This document shows, one piece after another, positions 18,306 through 26,477 of a stretch of 64,000 nt of DNA. A model generated the notes under the pieces. That model worked only from the letters and a program-made list of their open reading frames with translations, was not told the DNA's origin and did no database searches. The position numbers were made by a program, and so were the translations under genes. Location of the stretch: NCBI RefSeq assembly GCF_963528755.1, contig NZ_CAURXA010000001.1, forward strand, positions 344,978-408,977, written 5' to 3'. Each line of letters starts with the position of its first letter. Within the stretch, counting starts at the first letter, position 1. This stretch comes from Selenomonas sp963528755 (GTDB taxonomy: Bacteria; Bacillota; Negativicutes; Selenomonadales; Selenomonadaceae).

Positions 18306-18667
18306 CAACGAAGAGACTTGGTGACCGAGGCGAAGAAGCGGCGGCGCTGTATCTGGAAAAGCGTGGCTGCCGCATATTGGAACGGCAATTTCGCATGAAG
18401 ACGGGTGAGATCGACATCATTGCTGAGGAAGATGGGACATTGCTCTTCATCGAGGTCAAGACGCGCCATCCGACGCGATTCGGCACGCCGGCTCAGGCCG
18501 TAGGACGCACGAAACAGCGGCGTATTTTTCGTACAGCCTTTTTGTATATGCAGAAGCATGGATTTATGGAAAGAGCCTGTCGATTTGATGTCATAGAAAT
18601 CCTCGCGATGGACGAATCTTATGCGGTACGCCATTATGAGAACGCCTTTGAATTTGATGGCATTTAA
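18302..18667 (+). CDS. yraN: YraN/UPF0102 family nuclease-like protein
   Basis: A 121-residue protein of the YraN family, which has a Holliday-junction-resolvase-like PD-(D/E)xK fold but no firmly proven role. Visible: GDRGEEAAALYLEKRG, ERQFRMKTGEIDIIAEEDGTLLFIEVKTR, with the Asp and the Glu-x-Lys triad in place, and RFDVIEI at the C-terminus. The GTG start overlaps the ylqH stop. It is the last gene of the ylqF operon. Confidence 0.92.
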   Translation: MTTKRLGDRGEEAAALYLEKRGCRILERQFRMKTGEIDIIAEEDGTLLFIEVKTRHPTRFGTPAQAVGRTKQRRIFRTAFLYMQKHGFMERACRFDVIEILAMDESYAVRHYENAFEFDGI

Positions 18668-18727
18668 GGGAAATTGATAAATTCAGTGATTCCTGAAGGG
18701 TTTGGAGAGAAGGCGCTTTTGTCGTTT

Positions 18728-18786
18728 GCGGCTGCATAAGCTACCAAAGTTTGGCAGAACGATGCGACAATTAAACTTGCAATCTT
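18728..18786. mobile_element. Solo end of an IS30-type element
   Basis: GCGGCTGCATAAG, then CCAAAGTTTGGCAGAACG and on to CTTGCAAT. This repeats, with two differences, the 3' end and terminal region of the IS30 transposase fragment at 52239-52300. Only the terminal tens of base pairs remain here, about 30 bp upstream of the rplM promoter. Confidence 0.75.
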
Positions 18787-18814
18787 CCGGCAGAGCAGCG
18801 GCAAGAAAAAATGC

Positions 18815-18843
18815 TTGACAAGCTGTGCCCTTTTGAATAGAAT
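18815..18843 (+). promoter_or_regulatory. Consensus promoter for rplM-rpsI
   Basis: A perfect TTGACA (18815-18820), a 17-bp spacer and TAGAAT (18838-18843). The transcript start would be about 95 bp before rplM, leaving a leader in which r-protein autoregulation could act. Confidence 0.85.
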
Positions 18844-18945
18844 ATTTCTGTATGAGTCGTAGCAAGCGCATCCATTAGCCCCGGAGCGCCAGCGGGCCAT
18901 CATCTATGAAAATAATGCATTACAATAGGTTGAGGGAGGATTCGC

Positions 18946-19386
18946 ATGAAGACGACATTTATGGCGAATGCAGCGAATATCGAACGCAAGTGGTATGTTG
19001 TCGACGCTGCCGGCCAGACGGTAGGTCGCTTGGCGGCGGAAGTCGCCAAGGTGCTTCGCGGCAAGAACAAGCCGACCTTCACGCCGCATGTTGATACGGG
19101 TGATTTCGTCATTGTGATCAACGCGGAGAAGGCGGTCTTTACAGGCAAGAAACTCACGGATAAGATGTATTTCCGTCATTCCGGATATCCGGGTGGCACG
19201 ACGTTCACAGCGGCAGGAAAGCTCATGGAGAAAGCTCCGGAGAAGGTCATTGAGAAAGCGGTGCGCGGCATGTTGCCGAAAAATCGCCTCGGTGCACAGA
19301 TGTACCGCAAGCTCAATGTCTATGCTGGTTCGGAACACCCCCACGCAGCGCAGAAGCCCGAAGTGCTCGCGCTCGACATCCGTTGA
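18946..19386 (+). CDS. rplM: 50S ribosomal protein L13
   Basis: A 146-residue L13, an early-assembly protein of the large subunit. Typical features: TFMANAANIERKWYVVDAAG, VGRLAAEVAKVLRGKNKPTF, YFRHSGYPGG and AVRGMLPKNRLGAQMYRKL, ending in VYAGSEHPHAAQKPE. GGGAGG precedes the ATG. It is followed 25 bp later by rpsI, the usual pairing. Confidence 0.98.
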   Translation: MKTTFMANAANIERKWYVVDAAGQTVGRLAAEVAKVLRGKNKPTFTPHVDTGDFVIVINAEKAVFTGKKLTDKMYFRHSGYPGGTTFTAAGKLMEKAPEKVIEKAVRGMLPKNRLGAQMYRKLNVYAGSEHPHAAQKPEVLALDIR

Positions 19387-19411
19387 TTTCTGGAAGGAGG
19401 AGCTTTAATCC

Positions 19412-19804
19412 ATGGCATTAGTCAGCTATTACGGCACGGGTCGCAGGAAGACCTCGGTCGCTCGCGTTCGCTTGGTTCCCGGTGACGGCAAGGTCACGAT
19501 CAACGGCCGCGATATGGAAGAGTATTTCGGTCTCAAGACGCTTGAGCTCATCGTTCGTCAGCCGTTGAACCTCACCGATACGGTGGACAAGTACGATGTC
19601 ATTGCTAACGTCAAGGGTGGTGGCGCCTCGGGCCAGGCAGGTGCGATTCGTCACGGCATCACGCGCGCCCTGATGGAGCTCGATGGAGAGCTTCGCCCGG
19701 CGCTGAAAAAGGCTGGATTCGTCACGCGCGATCCGCGCGAGAAGGAGCGCCGCAAGTACGGTCTCAAAAAAGCTCGCAAGGCCTCTCAGTTCTCGAAGCG
19801 TTAA
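19412..19804 (+). CDS. rpsI: 30S ribosomal protein S9
   Basis: A 130-residue S9 with YYGTGRRKTSVARVRL near the start, GGGASGQAGAIRHGITRAL in the middle and the basic tail KKARKASQFSKR that reaches the ribosomal P site. GGAGGAG lies upstream of the ATG. It is co-transcribed with rplM and ends at a clear terminator. Confidence 0.98.
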   Translation: MALVSYYGTGRRKTSVARVRLVPGDGKVTINGRDMEEYFGLKTLELIVRQPLNLTDTVDKYDVIANVKGGGASGQAGAIRHGITRALMELDGELRPALKKAGFVTRDPREKERRKYGLKKARKASQFSKR

Positions 19805-19830
19805 GCAGCAAGAACCGAATAGAAAGTTAC

Positions 19831-19865
19831 AAAAGCCCGTCAGTCCAGTACTGGCGGGCTTTTTC
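19831..19865 (+). terminator. Terminator of the rplM-rpsI operon
   Basis: AAAAGCCCGTCAGT pairs with ACTGGCGGGCTTTT (one wobble) around a 5-base loop, and the stem runs into TTTTT. Confidence 0.9.
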
Positions 19866-19930
19866 GGTTATCTCGACGTGCTGAAATTGCCCGTAAGATC
19901 GACAAAAATGCGCTGATTTTCAGGTTGAAA

Positions 19931-19973
19931 GTTATATACAAGTTACATACAAGTTACATACAAGTTACAAAAG
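19931..19973. repeat. Three-and-a-half copies of an 11-bp tandem repeat
   Basis: The unit GTTACATACAA occurs at 19942 and 19953, with a variant GTTATATACAA at 19931 and a partial unit GTTACAAAAG at 19964. The period is about one helical turn. A small TCCGC-TTCG-GCGGA hairpin follows at 19987-20000. The stretch between rpsI and the MFS gene otherwise holds no gene. Confidence 0.8.
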
Positions 19974-20104
19974 ATTTTTCCAACAGTCCGCTTCGGCGGA
20001 TTATATTTTGTTATGGGTCGTGACACAATAAACCACCCGCTATCTTCGCAGATAAATAATGTGTTGTACTATGATGATGGTCTTGTCCTGTGTCAGCGCC
20101 TCGA

Positions 20105-21376
20105 TTATCTCTGCGTATTTTGCGTGGAGGCAGGGATACGGCTGAGAAGAGCGGCGCAGCAGAGCGCAGCCGATGCGGCGCACACTTGAAGGGTGAGGCC
20201 ATCCACATAGGTGGCGGGCGAGGCAAGAGATGCGCCGTCTCCCATGAGAAACTCGCCTGCAAATACAATTCCGAGCGCACCTGCAAGCTGCTGACCCGTC
20301 GTCAGAATGGCACCACCAACGCCCGCATCCGCCATCGGTAGATAGCGCAGAACAATACCTGTCGAAATGGGAATCACCGTGCCGTTGCCGATCCCGAGGA
20401 CAAACAACGCGAGGAGGACAAAGGGAATTGCAGTGGACAGTCCCGTGATTGTGCCGAGCAACACGGCGAGGATGCCCGTGCCCGTGCAGAGCGTTCCGCA
20501 GATCAACACGTGCGACGGCGAGTATCTCCGCATGAGCATAGGACCTGCGGAGGAGGCGAGGACGAATCCCGTGCCGACCGCCATAAAGACAAGTCCCGCC
20601 ATCTGCGGCGAGAGTTCACAGATGTTTTGTAGATAGAGGCCGAGAATGACAAAGAATGGCACAATGGCGGCGTACAGGCATACATTGAGAAGAATTCCGA
20701 TTGTATAACCACGATACCAAAAGAGACGGAACGGATTTCCTAGCCGTTTTTGGTGTGCCTCGTGTACAGCTTTTAGATTCGGTGGCAGCGACCTGCAGCC
20801 AATGGCGGCGATCAGGCAGATCGGCACGTTGGCAAGGAAAATCATGCGCCAACCGAGTCCAAGAAAATCCCATGCAGGAATCCAGCCGCCAAGTACCTGC
20901 CCCATGATCTGCCCGAGTCCGATGGACACGCCGAATGCGGATAGTGCCTGCACACGTGCATTCTCTTCGTATGAGACACGAATCAGAGCGAGTACCTGCG
21001 GCACCATGACCGCGCCCGAAAGCCCTTGCAGAAGACGTGCGACAACAAGGTGTTGTGCCGTCTGAGCAACGCCGCAGAGCGCTGAGGTCGCGGCAAAAAG
21101 AAAAAGTCCGAGGCAGTAGATACGCCGCCGTCCGAAACGGTCGCCGAGGCGGCCGCCGACAATCAGCCCTACGCCGTAGACGAGTGCATAGCCGCTCATA
21201 ATGCCCTCGAATTCTGCAGCCGACGGATGTAAGGAGGAAATGATGGCGGGGGCGGCGACATTGATAACGAACTGGTCAAAGATGGACAGAAACGAGCCGA
21301 CCAGGATAAAGGGCAGAATATAAAGTGAGACGGATACCGTTGCGCTCGTTGAAGCAATGCTGTTTTTCCTATCCAT
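20105..21376 (-). CDS. MFS drug/solute exporter, DHA2-like
   Basis: A proton-coupled exporter of about 423 residues with many hydrophobic helices. Motif A is visible as GRLGDRFGRRRIY after helix 2, and motif C-like glycine/proline patterns as GLSGAVMVPQVLALI. The opening SLYILPFILVGSFLSIFDQFVINVAAPAI is typical of EmrB/QacA-type (DHA2) transporters, whose substrates are drugs or toxic metabolites. The start is ATG 21376 with AGGAGA upstream. It is divergent from a MocR-type regulator that probably controls it, and the shared 106-bp gap contains repeated CATACAAT half-sites. Confidence 0.88.
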   Translation of the reverse strand: MDRKNSIASTSATVSVSLYILPFILVGSFLSIFDQFVINVAAPAIISSLHPSAAEFEGIMSGYALVYGVGLIVGGRLGDRFGRRRIYCLGLFLFAATSALCGVAQTAQHLVVARLLQGLSGAVMVPQVLALIRVSYEENARVQALSAFGVSIGLGQIMGQVLGGWIPAWDFLGLGWRMIFLANVPICLIAAIGCRSLPPNLKAVHEAHQKRLGNPFRLFWYRGYTIGILLNVCLYAAIVPFFVILGLYLQNICELSPQMAGLVFMAVGTGFVLASSAGPMLMRRYSPSHVLICGTLCTGTGILAVLLGTITGLSTAIPFVLLALFVLGIGNGTVIPISTGIVLRYLPMADAGVGGAILTTGQQLAGALGIVFAGEFLMGDGASLASPATYVDGLTLQVCAASAALCCAALLSRIPASTQNTQR

Positions 21377-21400
21377 GGTCATCTCTCCTGTGATATAATA

Positions 21401-21456
21401 CATACAATTATTATGTTAAACTGCCCATTGTATGATTTCAACAGTAAAATTGTATG
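21401..21456. promoter_or_regulatory. Probable MocR operator: three CATACAAT half-sites
   Basis: CATACAAT at 21401-21408 and its complement ATTGTATG at 21427-21434 and 21449-21456. The last two are direct repeats 22 bp apart (two turns); the first is inverted. MocR/PdxR-type regulators usually bind two direct repeats plus an inverted one between divergent genes, which fits this layout. Confidence 0.65.
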
Positions 21457-21482
21457 TATGACAATGTTGTAGGAGATATCCT

Positions 21483-22889
21483 ATGCCCATCAATTCGTTC
21501 GATAATTATCCGATGACGTGGCGTCCCGCACGCGCGGAGCTCCATCCTCCGTTCTATCGTGCACTTGCTGCTCAGCTCGAATACGACATCCTCAGCGGAC
21601 GGCTGCTGCCACATACAAAACTTCCGCCTCAGCGGGAACTTGCCGACTTTCTGGATCTTAATCTGAGCACGGTGACACGCGCCTTTCGTCTTTGCACGGA
21701 CAAGGGGTTGATCTATGCGGTCATTGGGCGCGGGACGTTCGTCTCGCCGAATGCCGTACTGCATGATACGATGGGAGGAACGGAAAAGTCAATCATCGAA
21801 CTCGGCAGCATTCATCCATACGAGGAGTTCAACGAGATTCTTGCAGATACTGCACGGGAGATTCTGCGCGGCAAGGGTGCAGCGCGGCTCTTCGCGCTTG
21901 GTGGTGTGCAGGATGAGGATCGTCATGCGCGAACTGCGTGCAGTTGGCTGGCACGCTTTTCTCTTGCGGCAGAGCCAGCGAATCTCCTTCTTACTTCTGG
22001 CACGCAGAGTGCACTTGCAATCGTACTCACTGCGCTGTTTGATGCAGGAGATCGAATTGCGGTGGACGGATATACGTATGCGAATTTCATCGGCCTTGCA
22101 AAACAGTTGAACATACGCCTCATCCCAATCGAGGGAGATGTGGACGGGATGCTGCCGGATGCGCTTGCACGGCAGCGTCAGCAGATAAACATCAAAGGTG
22201 TCTATCTTATGCCGTCCTGCGCAAACCCGACTGGCATCGTCATGCCTGAGGAACGGCGCAGAAAGATTGCAGCGGTGCTGCGTAAGCACAATATGTTTTT
22301 GATTGAGGACGATGCTTATGGCTTTACGGCACGCGAGAACGCTGTGCCCATGACCATGCTCCTCCCGCGGCAGTCTGTTTATCTGCACAGCCTGTCAAAA
22401 CTTACCTGCCCCGGACTGCGCGTTGCCTACATGCTTGTTCCCGCGCATCTCAGGCCGCTCTTTCGACGGACAGTGCGCAGCATCAGCATGACGATTCCGC
22501 CGCTGAGTGCGGAGATCGCATCAGAGTTGATCGCCAGCGGCGCGGCGGAGCGTATAATGAGGGAGAAATGTCGGATGTCTGAGGAGCGCAATCGCATCTT
22601 TCGAGGGATCTTCCCTGCACATACGAGGAATCCACGCAGTTTCTTCCAATGGATGCCACTGCCTGTGGGATGCGGTGGGGCGAATGTCGAGGCACAGGCG
22701 CAGCATCGCGGTGTGCGTGTCCTCTCGTCGGATCGCTTTGCCGTCGGCGGGGAGGCGGAGCATTCCTTTATTCGCCTCGCCCTCTGCTCGCCGCCAACGA
22801 ATGAGGAGCTGGCGCGCGGACTACGGATTGTTCATGATCTGATGGAGGAAAATACGATTCCGCCGCAGACGGAGACATTGATCCTTTAG
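21483..22889 (+). CDS. MocR-type transcriptional regulator (GntR helix-turn-helix + aminotransferase fold)
   Basis: A 468-residue regulator. The N-terminal winged helix (YRALAAQLEYDILSGRLLPH, LPPQRELADFLDLNLSTVTRAF, GLIYAVIGRGTFV) is of the GntR type. The rest is a class I aminotransferase fold with LPSCANPTG-like MPSCANPTGIV, EDDAYGF, and SLSKLTCPGLRVAY, whose lysine (about residue 305) should bind pyridoxal phosphate. MocR proteins sense PLP adducts with amino acids or amines. It is divergent from the MFS exporter and likely its regulator; the racemase downstream may belong to the same regulon. Confidence 0.92.
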   Translation: MPINSFDNYPMTWRPARAELHPPFYRALAAQLEYDILSGRLLPHTKLPPQRELADFLDLNLSTVTRAFRLCTDKGLIYAVIGRGTFVSPNAVLHDTMGGTEKSIIELGSIHPYEEFNEILADTAREILRGKGAARLFALGGVQDEDRHARTACSWLARFSLAAEPANLLLTSGTQSALAIVLTALFDAGDRIAVDGYTYANFIGLAKQLNIRLIPIEGDVDGMLPDALARQRQQINIKGVYLMPSCANPTGIVMPEERRRKIAAVLRKHNMFLIEDDAYGFTARENAVPMTMLLPRQSVYLHSLSKLTCPGLRVAYMLVPAHLRPLFRRTVRSISMTIPPLSAEIASELIASGAAERIMREKCRMSEERNRIFRGIFPAHTRNPRSFFQWMPLPVGCGGANVEAQAQHRGVRVLSSDRFAVGGEAEHSFIRLALCSPPTNEELARGLRIVHDLMEENTIPPQTETLIL

Positions 22890-22982
22890 GAAGAATAAAG
22901 GAAGAGGGGGGTGAATTGTCCTCCCTACAATTTTTACCTTGTTATGACGGATGGACGGTGCTATTGTAACAGCAGAGGTGAT

Positions 22983-23675
22983 ATGATGAAAACAATAGGA
23001 CTGATCGGTGGTATGAGTTGGGAAAGTACGGTGACATACTATCAGATCATCAACGAAACGATTAAAAATCGGCTAGGCGGTCTGCATTCTGCAAAATGTA
23101 TTCTATACAGTGTTGATTTTGATGGAATCGAGAAATATCAGACGAGGGGAGAATGGGATAAGAGCGCAGATGTTTTGTCTGAAGCCGCACAAGCACTGGA
23201 ACGGGCGGGTGCAGATTATATTGTAATCTGCACCAATACGATGCACAAGGTAGTGCCTGAAATCGGCAGGAGAATTCATATCCCCATCCTGCATATTGCA
23301 GACATGACCGCTGTACAGCTAAAGAAACAAGGCATTCGAAAAGTCGGCCTGCTCGGCACGAAATATACCATGCAACAGGATTTCTATAAAAATATTTTGA
23401 TCAGACAGGGGATTGAGGTCATCGTTCCGAATGATGATGATGTCGATGTCGTCAATCGCGTCATTTACGATGAACTGTGTCTCGGAAAAATTTTTGAGAA
23501 GTCCAAAGCTGCATATCTGGACATTATTCATAAACTCGCACGAAACGGGGCGCAGGGGATCATCCTGGGATGTACCGAAATCGGACTTCTGATCCAGCAA
23601 TCCGATACCGATATTCCACTCTTTGATACCACACTCATTCATGCAGAACAAGCAGCACTTAAATCACTTGAGTGA
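22983..23675 (+). CDS. Aspartate/glutamate racemase family protein
   Basis: About 230 residues of the Asp/Glu racemase superfamily, which interconverts L- and D-amino acids without PLP by two catalytic cysteines. Both are visible: ICTNTMHK (about residue 84) and LGCTEIGLLI (about residue 199). The N-terminal MKTIGLIGGMSWESTVTYYQ is typical of the YgeA/RacX branch. The start is ATG 22983 with AGAGGTG upstream. It may be co-regulated with the MocR gene 93 bp upstream. A terminator follows directly. Confidence 0.9.
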   Translation: MMKTIGLIGGMSWESTVTYYQIINETIKNRLGGLHSAKCILYSVDFDGIEKYQTRGEWDKSADVLSEAAQALERAGADYIVICTNTMHKVVPEIGRRIHIPILHIADMTAVQLKKQGIRKVGLLGTKYTMQQDFYKNILIRQGIEVIVPNDDDVDVVNRVIYDELCLGKIFEKSKAAYLDIIHKLARNGAQGIILGCTEIGLLIQQSDTDIPLFDTTLIHAEQAALKSLE

Positions 23676-23676
23676 T

Positions 23677-23722
23677 AAAAAGAGATTCCGTTCGTCTTAT
23701 TGACGTTTGGAATCCCTTTTCT
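23677..23722 (+). terminator. Terminator after the racemase gene
   Basis: AAAAGAGATTCC pairs with GGAATCCCTTTT (one mismatch) around a 20-base loop. A very similar sequence ends the serine recombinase pseudogene at 36903-36953. Confidence 0.65.
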
Positions 23723-23752
23723 ACTTTATCGGACACGGTATTCTATTTGCAA

Positions 23753-24373
23753 TTATTCCATCATGCGAGACAGTACATCGGCAACAATGGGGAGTGTTGT
23801 CACGCCGTCAGCGTCCAGATAGTGTCCGCCCGTCTTGGTCTCATAAAAGACTGCGTCGAACCGTTCGGCAAACGAGCGGCTGAACTCGTGGGTGACAATC
23901 GGATCGTCCCTGGCGGAAACAACGGCTCTATTTGGGATTGTTTTTGAAAGCAGTTTATAGTTTGGGATTGTGGCGGTGAATTCATCGAGGAACGAAAAGT
24001 CTGGAATTGACTGATCGAATCCGGAGACGAGCACGGCGCCGCCGATTGGTGCAGCGACTGTTTGTAAATATCGCAGCGTTGTAATGCATCCCAGACTATG
24101 GGCAACAAAATAGGTGTTTGATGTTATGCACGTGAGATGCTCTGAGAGAAATGATATCCATGTTTTGCAGTCCGGCTGTGCTGGTGTCGGCATATCGATG
24201 GATTCAGTGATAGCGCCTTTGTCTGTCAGAAATTCGTTCGGCCATGGAAACCAGTGCCGCGTGGATGATGCATCGAATCTGTGAATAATATATACGTTGT
24301 TATCATGTGCCTGATTATGGGGTCTTGACGCAGATGGTATGCTGAAAGCAGATTCGTTGACAGAAAGGAGCAT
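23753..24373 (-). CDS. RBBP9/YdeN-type alpha/beta serine hydrolase (start unresolved)
   Basis: The conserved part (about 185 residues) begins VYIIHRFDASSTRHWFPW and includes the nucleophile elbow VAHSLGCITTLRYL, SARDDPIV (acid) and GGHYLDADG (catalytic His), so the Ser-Asp-His triad is present. RBBP9/YdeN proteins are small esterase-like hydrolases. Normal family members start two to five residues before VYIIH, but here there is no start codon at that point; the nearest in-frame ATG is at 24373 and adds about 25 atypical residues lying against the divergent flavoredoxin start. A lost start is possible. Family HGF is HRF here. Confidence 0.65.
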   Translation of the reverse strand: MLLSVNESAFSIPSASRPHNQAHDNNVYIIHRFDASSTRHWFPWPNEFLTDKGAITESIDMPTPAQPDCKTWISFLSEHLTCITSNTYFVAHSLGCITTLRYLQTVAAPIGGAVLVSGFDQSIPDFSFLDEFTATIPNYKLLSKTIPNRAVVSARDDPIVTHEFSRSFAERFDAVFYETKTGGHYLDADGVTTLPIVADVLSRMME

Positions 24374-24376
24374 ACG

Positions 24377-24967
24377 ATGCATCAAAGAATTGAGCGATTT
24401 GGGTTTTACTACGGTTTTCCCGTGTTTTTCATGACAACGAAGGACCGCGCGACCGGCGCGGACGATCTGACGCCGCTGTCCTCGTCTTGGACGCTTGGCA
24501 ATACGATGGTGATCGGCATCGGCCAGGGAAATAAAGGCTTTCAAAATCTGGAAGAGGGTGCAGAGGCGACGTTCAGCGTGCCAGACGGCACGCTCTATGA
24601 ACAGCTGAAGCGCATTGAAAAAACGACGGGCGTTCGAGAGCCCGCCGGCGTGAAAAAAGAGCTCGGCTATACTTATTGCTCGGATAAATTCGCCGCCGCC
24701 GGCCTCACGCAGCTGCCCGGTGAGACGGTGCGGACAGTGCGGATTGCGGAGTGTCCCATCCATATCGAGACCGTCGTGGAGAGCATCACGCCCAAGGATT
24801 GGTTCGCCGTCGTCGTCTGCCGGATCATGGCGATCTTCGTCTCGGATGAATTGCTGCGGGACGGACGGATCAACACGGCAAAGTGGCACCCGCTCATCTA
24901 CAAATTCAAAGAATATACGACGACGGGCGATCGAATCGGTCTGAATTTCGGATTCGACGAGTACTGA
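24377..24967 (+). CDS. Flavin reductase/flavoredoxin family protein
   Basis: About 196 residues of the FMN-binding split-barrel family: YYGFPVFFMTTKDRATGADDLTPLSSSWTLGN, VIGIGQGNKGFQNLEE and IAECPIHIETVVE. Family members bind FMN and transfer electrons from NAD(P)H or within redox chains. The start is ATG 24377 with GAAAGGAG 6 bp upstream, strongly supporting it. It is divergent from the serine hydrolase with almost no spacer, so its promoter must overlap that gene's 5' end. Confidence 0.82.
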   Translation: MHQRIERFGFYYGFPVFFMTTKDRATGADDLTPLSSSWTLGNTMVIGIGQGNKGFQNLEEGAEATFSVPDGTLYEQLKRIEKTTGVREPAGVKKELGYTYCSDKFAAAGLTQLPGETVRTVRIAECPIHIETVVESITPKDWFAVVVCRIMAIFVSDELLRDGRINTAKWHPLIYKFKEYTTTGDRIGLNFGFDEY

Positions 24968-25088
24968 GATTACAGTACGTGCGGAACCCCTCTTTGCGTG
25001 TCATCATCTTGTCCGCATAGGAGCAGAGCAAGACAATCTTCTTTCCTGCATGGCGCGTCTCGGCAATGATCTCCTCGTTGAGATGGTG

Positions 25089-25400
25089 GAGTATCAGGCG
25101 AAGCGCTCGCTTGAAATTGCAGCGGCAGGAGGGCATAATGTCCTGATGGTCGGTGTGTCCGGCTCAAGCAAGACAATGCTGGTACGTTAGATGTCTTCGA
25201 TCCTGCTGGAGCTGAAGAAGGAAGAAACCATCGAGATTACGAAGATTTGCAGCATCTCAGGGCTGCCTGGCAAGAATACGGGGCTTATGACCACACGTCC
25301 GTTCCGAAGTCCGCATCATACATTGTCCACAGTGGCAATGATCGGTGGCGGCAGTATCCCGCGTCTGGGCGAGGTGACGCTCTCACATCAGATTGACGAT
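25089..25400 (+). pseudogene. comM: comM/YifB Mg-chelatase-like ATPase, internal fragment
   Basis: The frame reads EYQAKRSLEIAAAGGHNVLMVG, then a damaged Walker A (SGSSKT for PGSGKT), an in-frame TAG at 25188-25190, and continues to TRPFRSPHHTLSTVAMIGGG and LGEVTLSH. These match ComM residues roughly 190-300. Both ends are missing. ComM is a hexameric helicase that helps branch migration in natural transformation. It is one of three comM pieces in the window. Confidence 0.85.
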
Positions 25401-25454
25401 ACATGCTTTATACAACATCAATAGATTAGTTCGCTACTTTCTGTAATATAGCCA

Positions 25455-25799
25455 TTAAAACCTCCACACGAGGGAGAAGCCGCAGGTCGCGTCCGGCGTG
25501 TGGAATCCTTCGGGTTTTTCTATGGACGCGGCAGCGAAAACATCGTAGGAAATATCGTTGACCGTTCCGCGAACGCTGAGCGCTGCGCCTGCGAGCACAT
25601 GCCCGTTGTAGAGATCGGCGCCGTAGACGGCGCCGACATCGAGACCGAGGTAAAGTTCTGCCTTTTGCTTCGGGAACTGCAGCCGCTCCTGCCGTGCCGC
25701 CTCCTGCGCCCGCGACTGGTCAAGCTGCTCCTGTTGCGAGAGCGGAGCCGCTTGGGCGGGAGAGACGGATAAGGGGAGGGTGGCTGCCAATAGTTGCAT
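25455..25799 (-). pseudogene. TpsB (FhaC/ShlB-type) outer-membrane transporter with large internal deletion
   Basis: 114 residues. A hydrophobic leader ending in SPAQAA and a Gln/Glu/Arg-rich helix (LSQQEQLDQSRAQEAARQ) match the N-terminus of two-partner-secretion transporters. It is joined directly to what looks like their last strands: LYLGLDVGAVYG, GAALSVRGTVNDISYDVFAA, KPEGFHTPD and CGFSLVWRF, with the C-terminal aromatic residue of outer-membrane proteins. TpsB proteins are usually about 550 residues, so both POTRA domains and most of the barrel are gone. The leader lacks the basic n-region, so the original start may also be lost. It abuts the upstream CT module (TAA then ATG). Confidence 0.7.
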
Positions 25800-26477
25800 T
25801 TAAAGCACGCTGCCGCCGGCATCTATTTCTCCTAGGGCTCCTGCGGCAGACAGACCCAATGTTCCGCCTACACCAGCAAGTGCTGTAAATGATCCAGACT
25901 AGCCGGAGATGTATGTTCTATAAGCATCAGATGTTTCTTCTTTACCTGATATTGCTAGCCATCCTGCACCAATGTTTAACGGTACAGCTGTAGCTGCTAC
26001 GCCAGGCGCAAATGCTATTGTTCCGTACACGTTTCCAAATTTGTCGATTATACAAGCAACTGTAGCGGCTTTTATACCCTCTCCGATACTCATCTGGATA
26101 GTGGTATAGTCAGAGGGCATGTTTCGAATATCAAGCTGTCCAGAATCAACTAAATATTTGGCTTCATTCATAACCTCACTTGAAATATCATCAATAAGAG
26201 AATCTATACGATCATAGGCTTCTTGAAAATATGGAACTTCTTCTGGTGAAATCATGCTACGAAATAGTTCTTCGTATTCCGCATTCCATTTCGTTCCACT
26301 AGTTGCCGAAGTCGCACCAGAACCCGCATTCCCACTGACCGCCTTAGCAGCCGCAGCCCCTACAATCGCGCTGACGATCTGCGCTGTACCGGGATCCTTG
26401 ATCTTCTTGATCTCGCCGATGATCGTCTCGGTTACGCCTGCGCCGATGGCGCCAGAAGCAAAGTCAGCTCCTGTGAT
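25800..26477 (-). pseudogene. Orphan CdiA-CT-like module (pretoxin stub plus unknown C-terminal domain)
   Basis: The frame opens with ITGADFASGAIGAGVTE, KDPGTAQIVSAIVGAAAAKAV and continues to EEVPYFQEAYDRIDSLIDD and VPLNIGAGWLAISG. It lacks any upstream adhesin, since it starts straight after the stop of the immunity-like gene. A TAG at 25899-25901 interrupts it; beyond the TAG the frame stays coding-like (FTALAGVGGTLGLSAAGALG) and ends at TAA 25800-25802. The opening repeats the stub at 26938-27399, as in tandem toxin-module arrays of polymorphic toxins. The final domain may be a toxin tip; I do not recognise its activity. Confidence 0.6.

Noticed and set aside
19931..19973. CRISPR array
   Set aside because: The 11-bp units are contiguous with no spacers and no cas genes are present. 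No other repeat-spacer pattern was found in the window.
24374..24889. The first 170 codons of the long minus-strand frame that includes the serine hydrolase
   Set aside because: These codons lie antisense to the flavoredoxin gene and read as Arg/His-rich filler; only the part from about 24300 downward matches a hydrolase.
25899..25901. TAG in the CT module as a possible recoded (pyrrolysine-type) codon
   Set aside because: No sign of a recoding apparatus in the window, and the locus is full of other lesions; a nonsense mutation is simpler.
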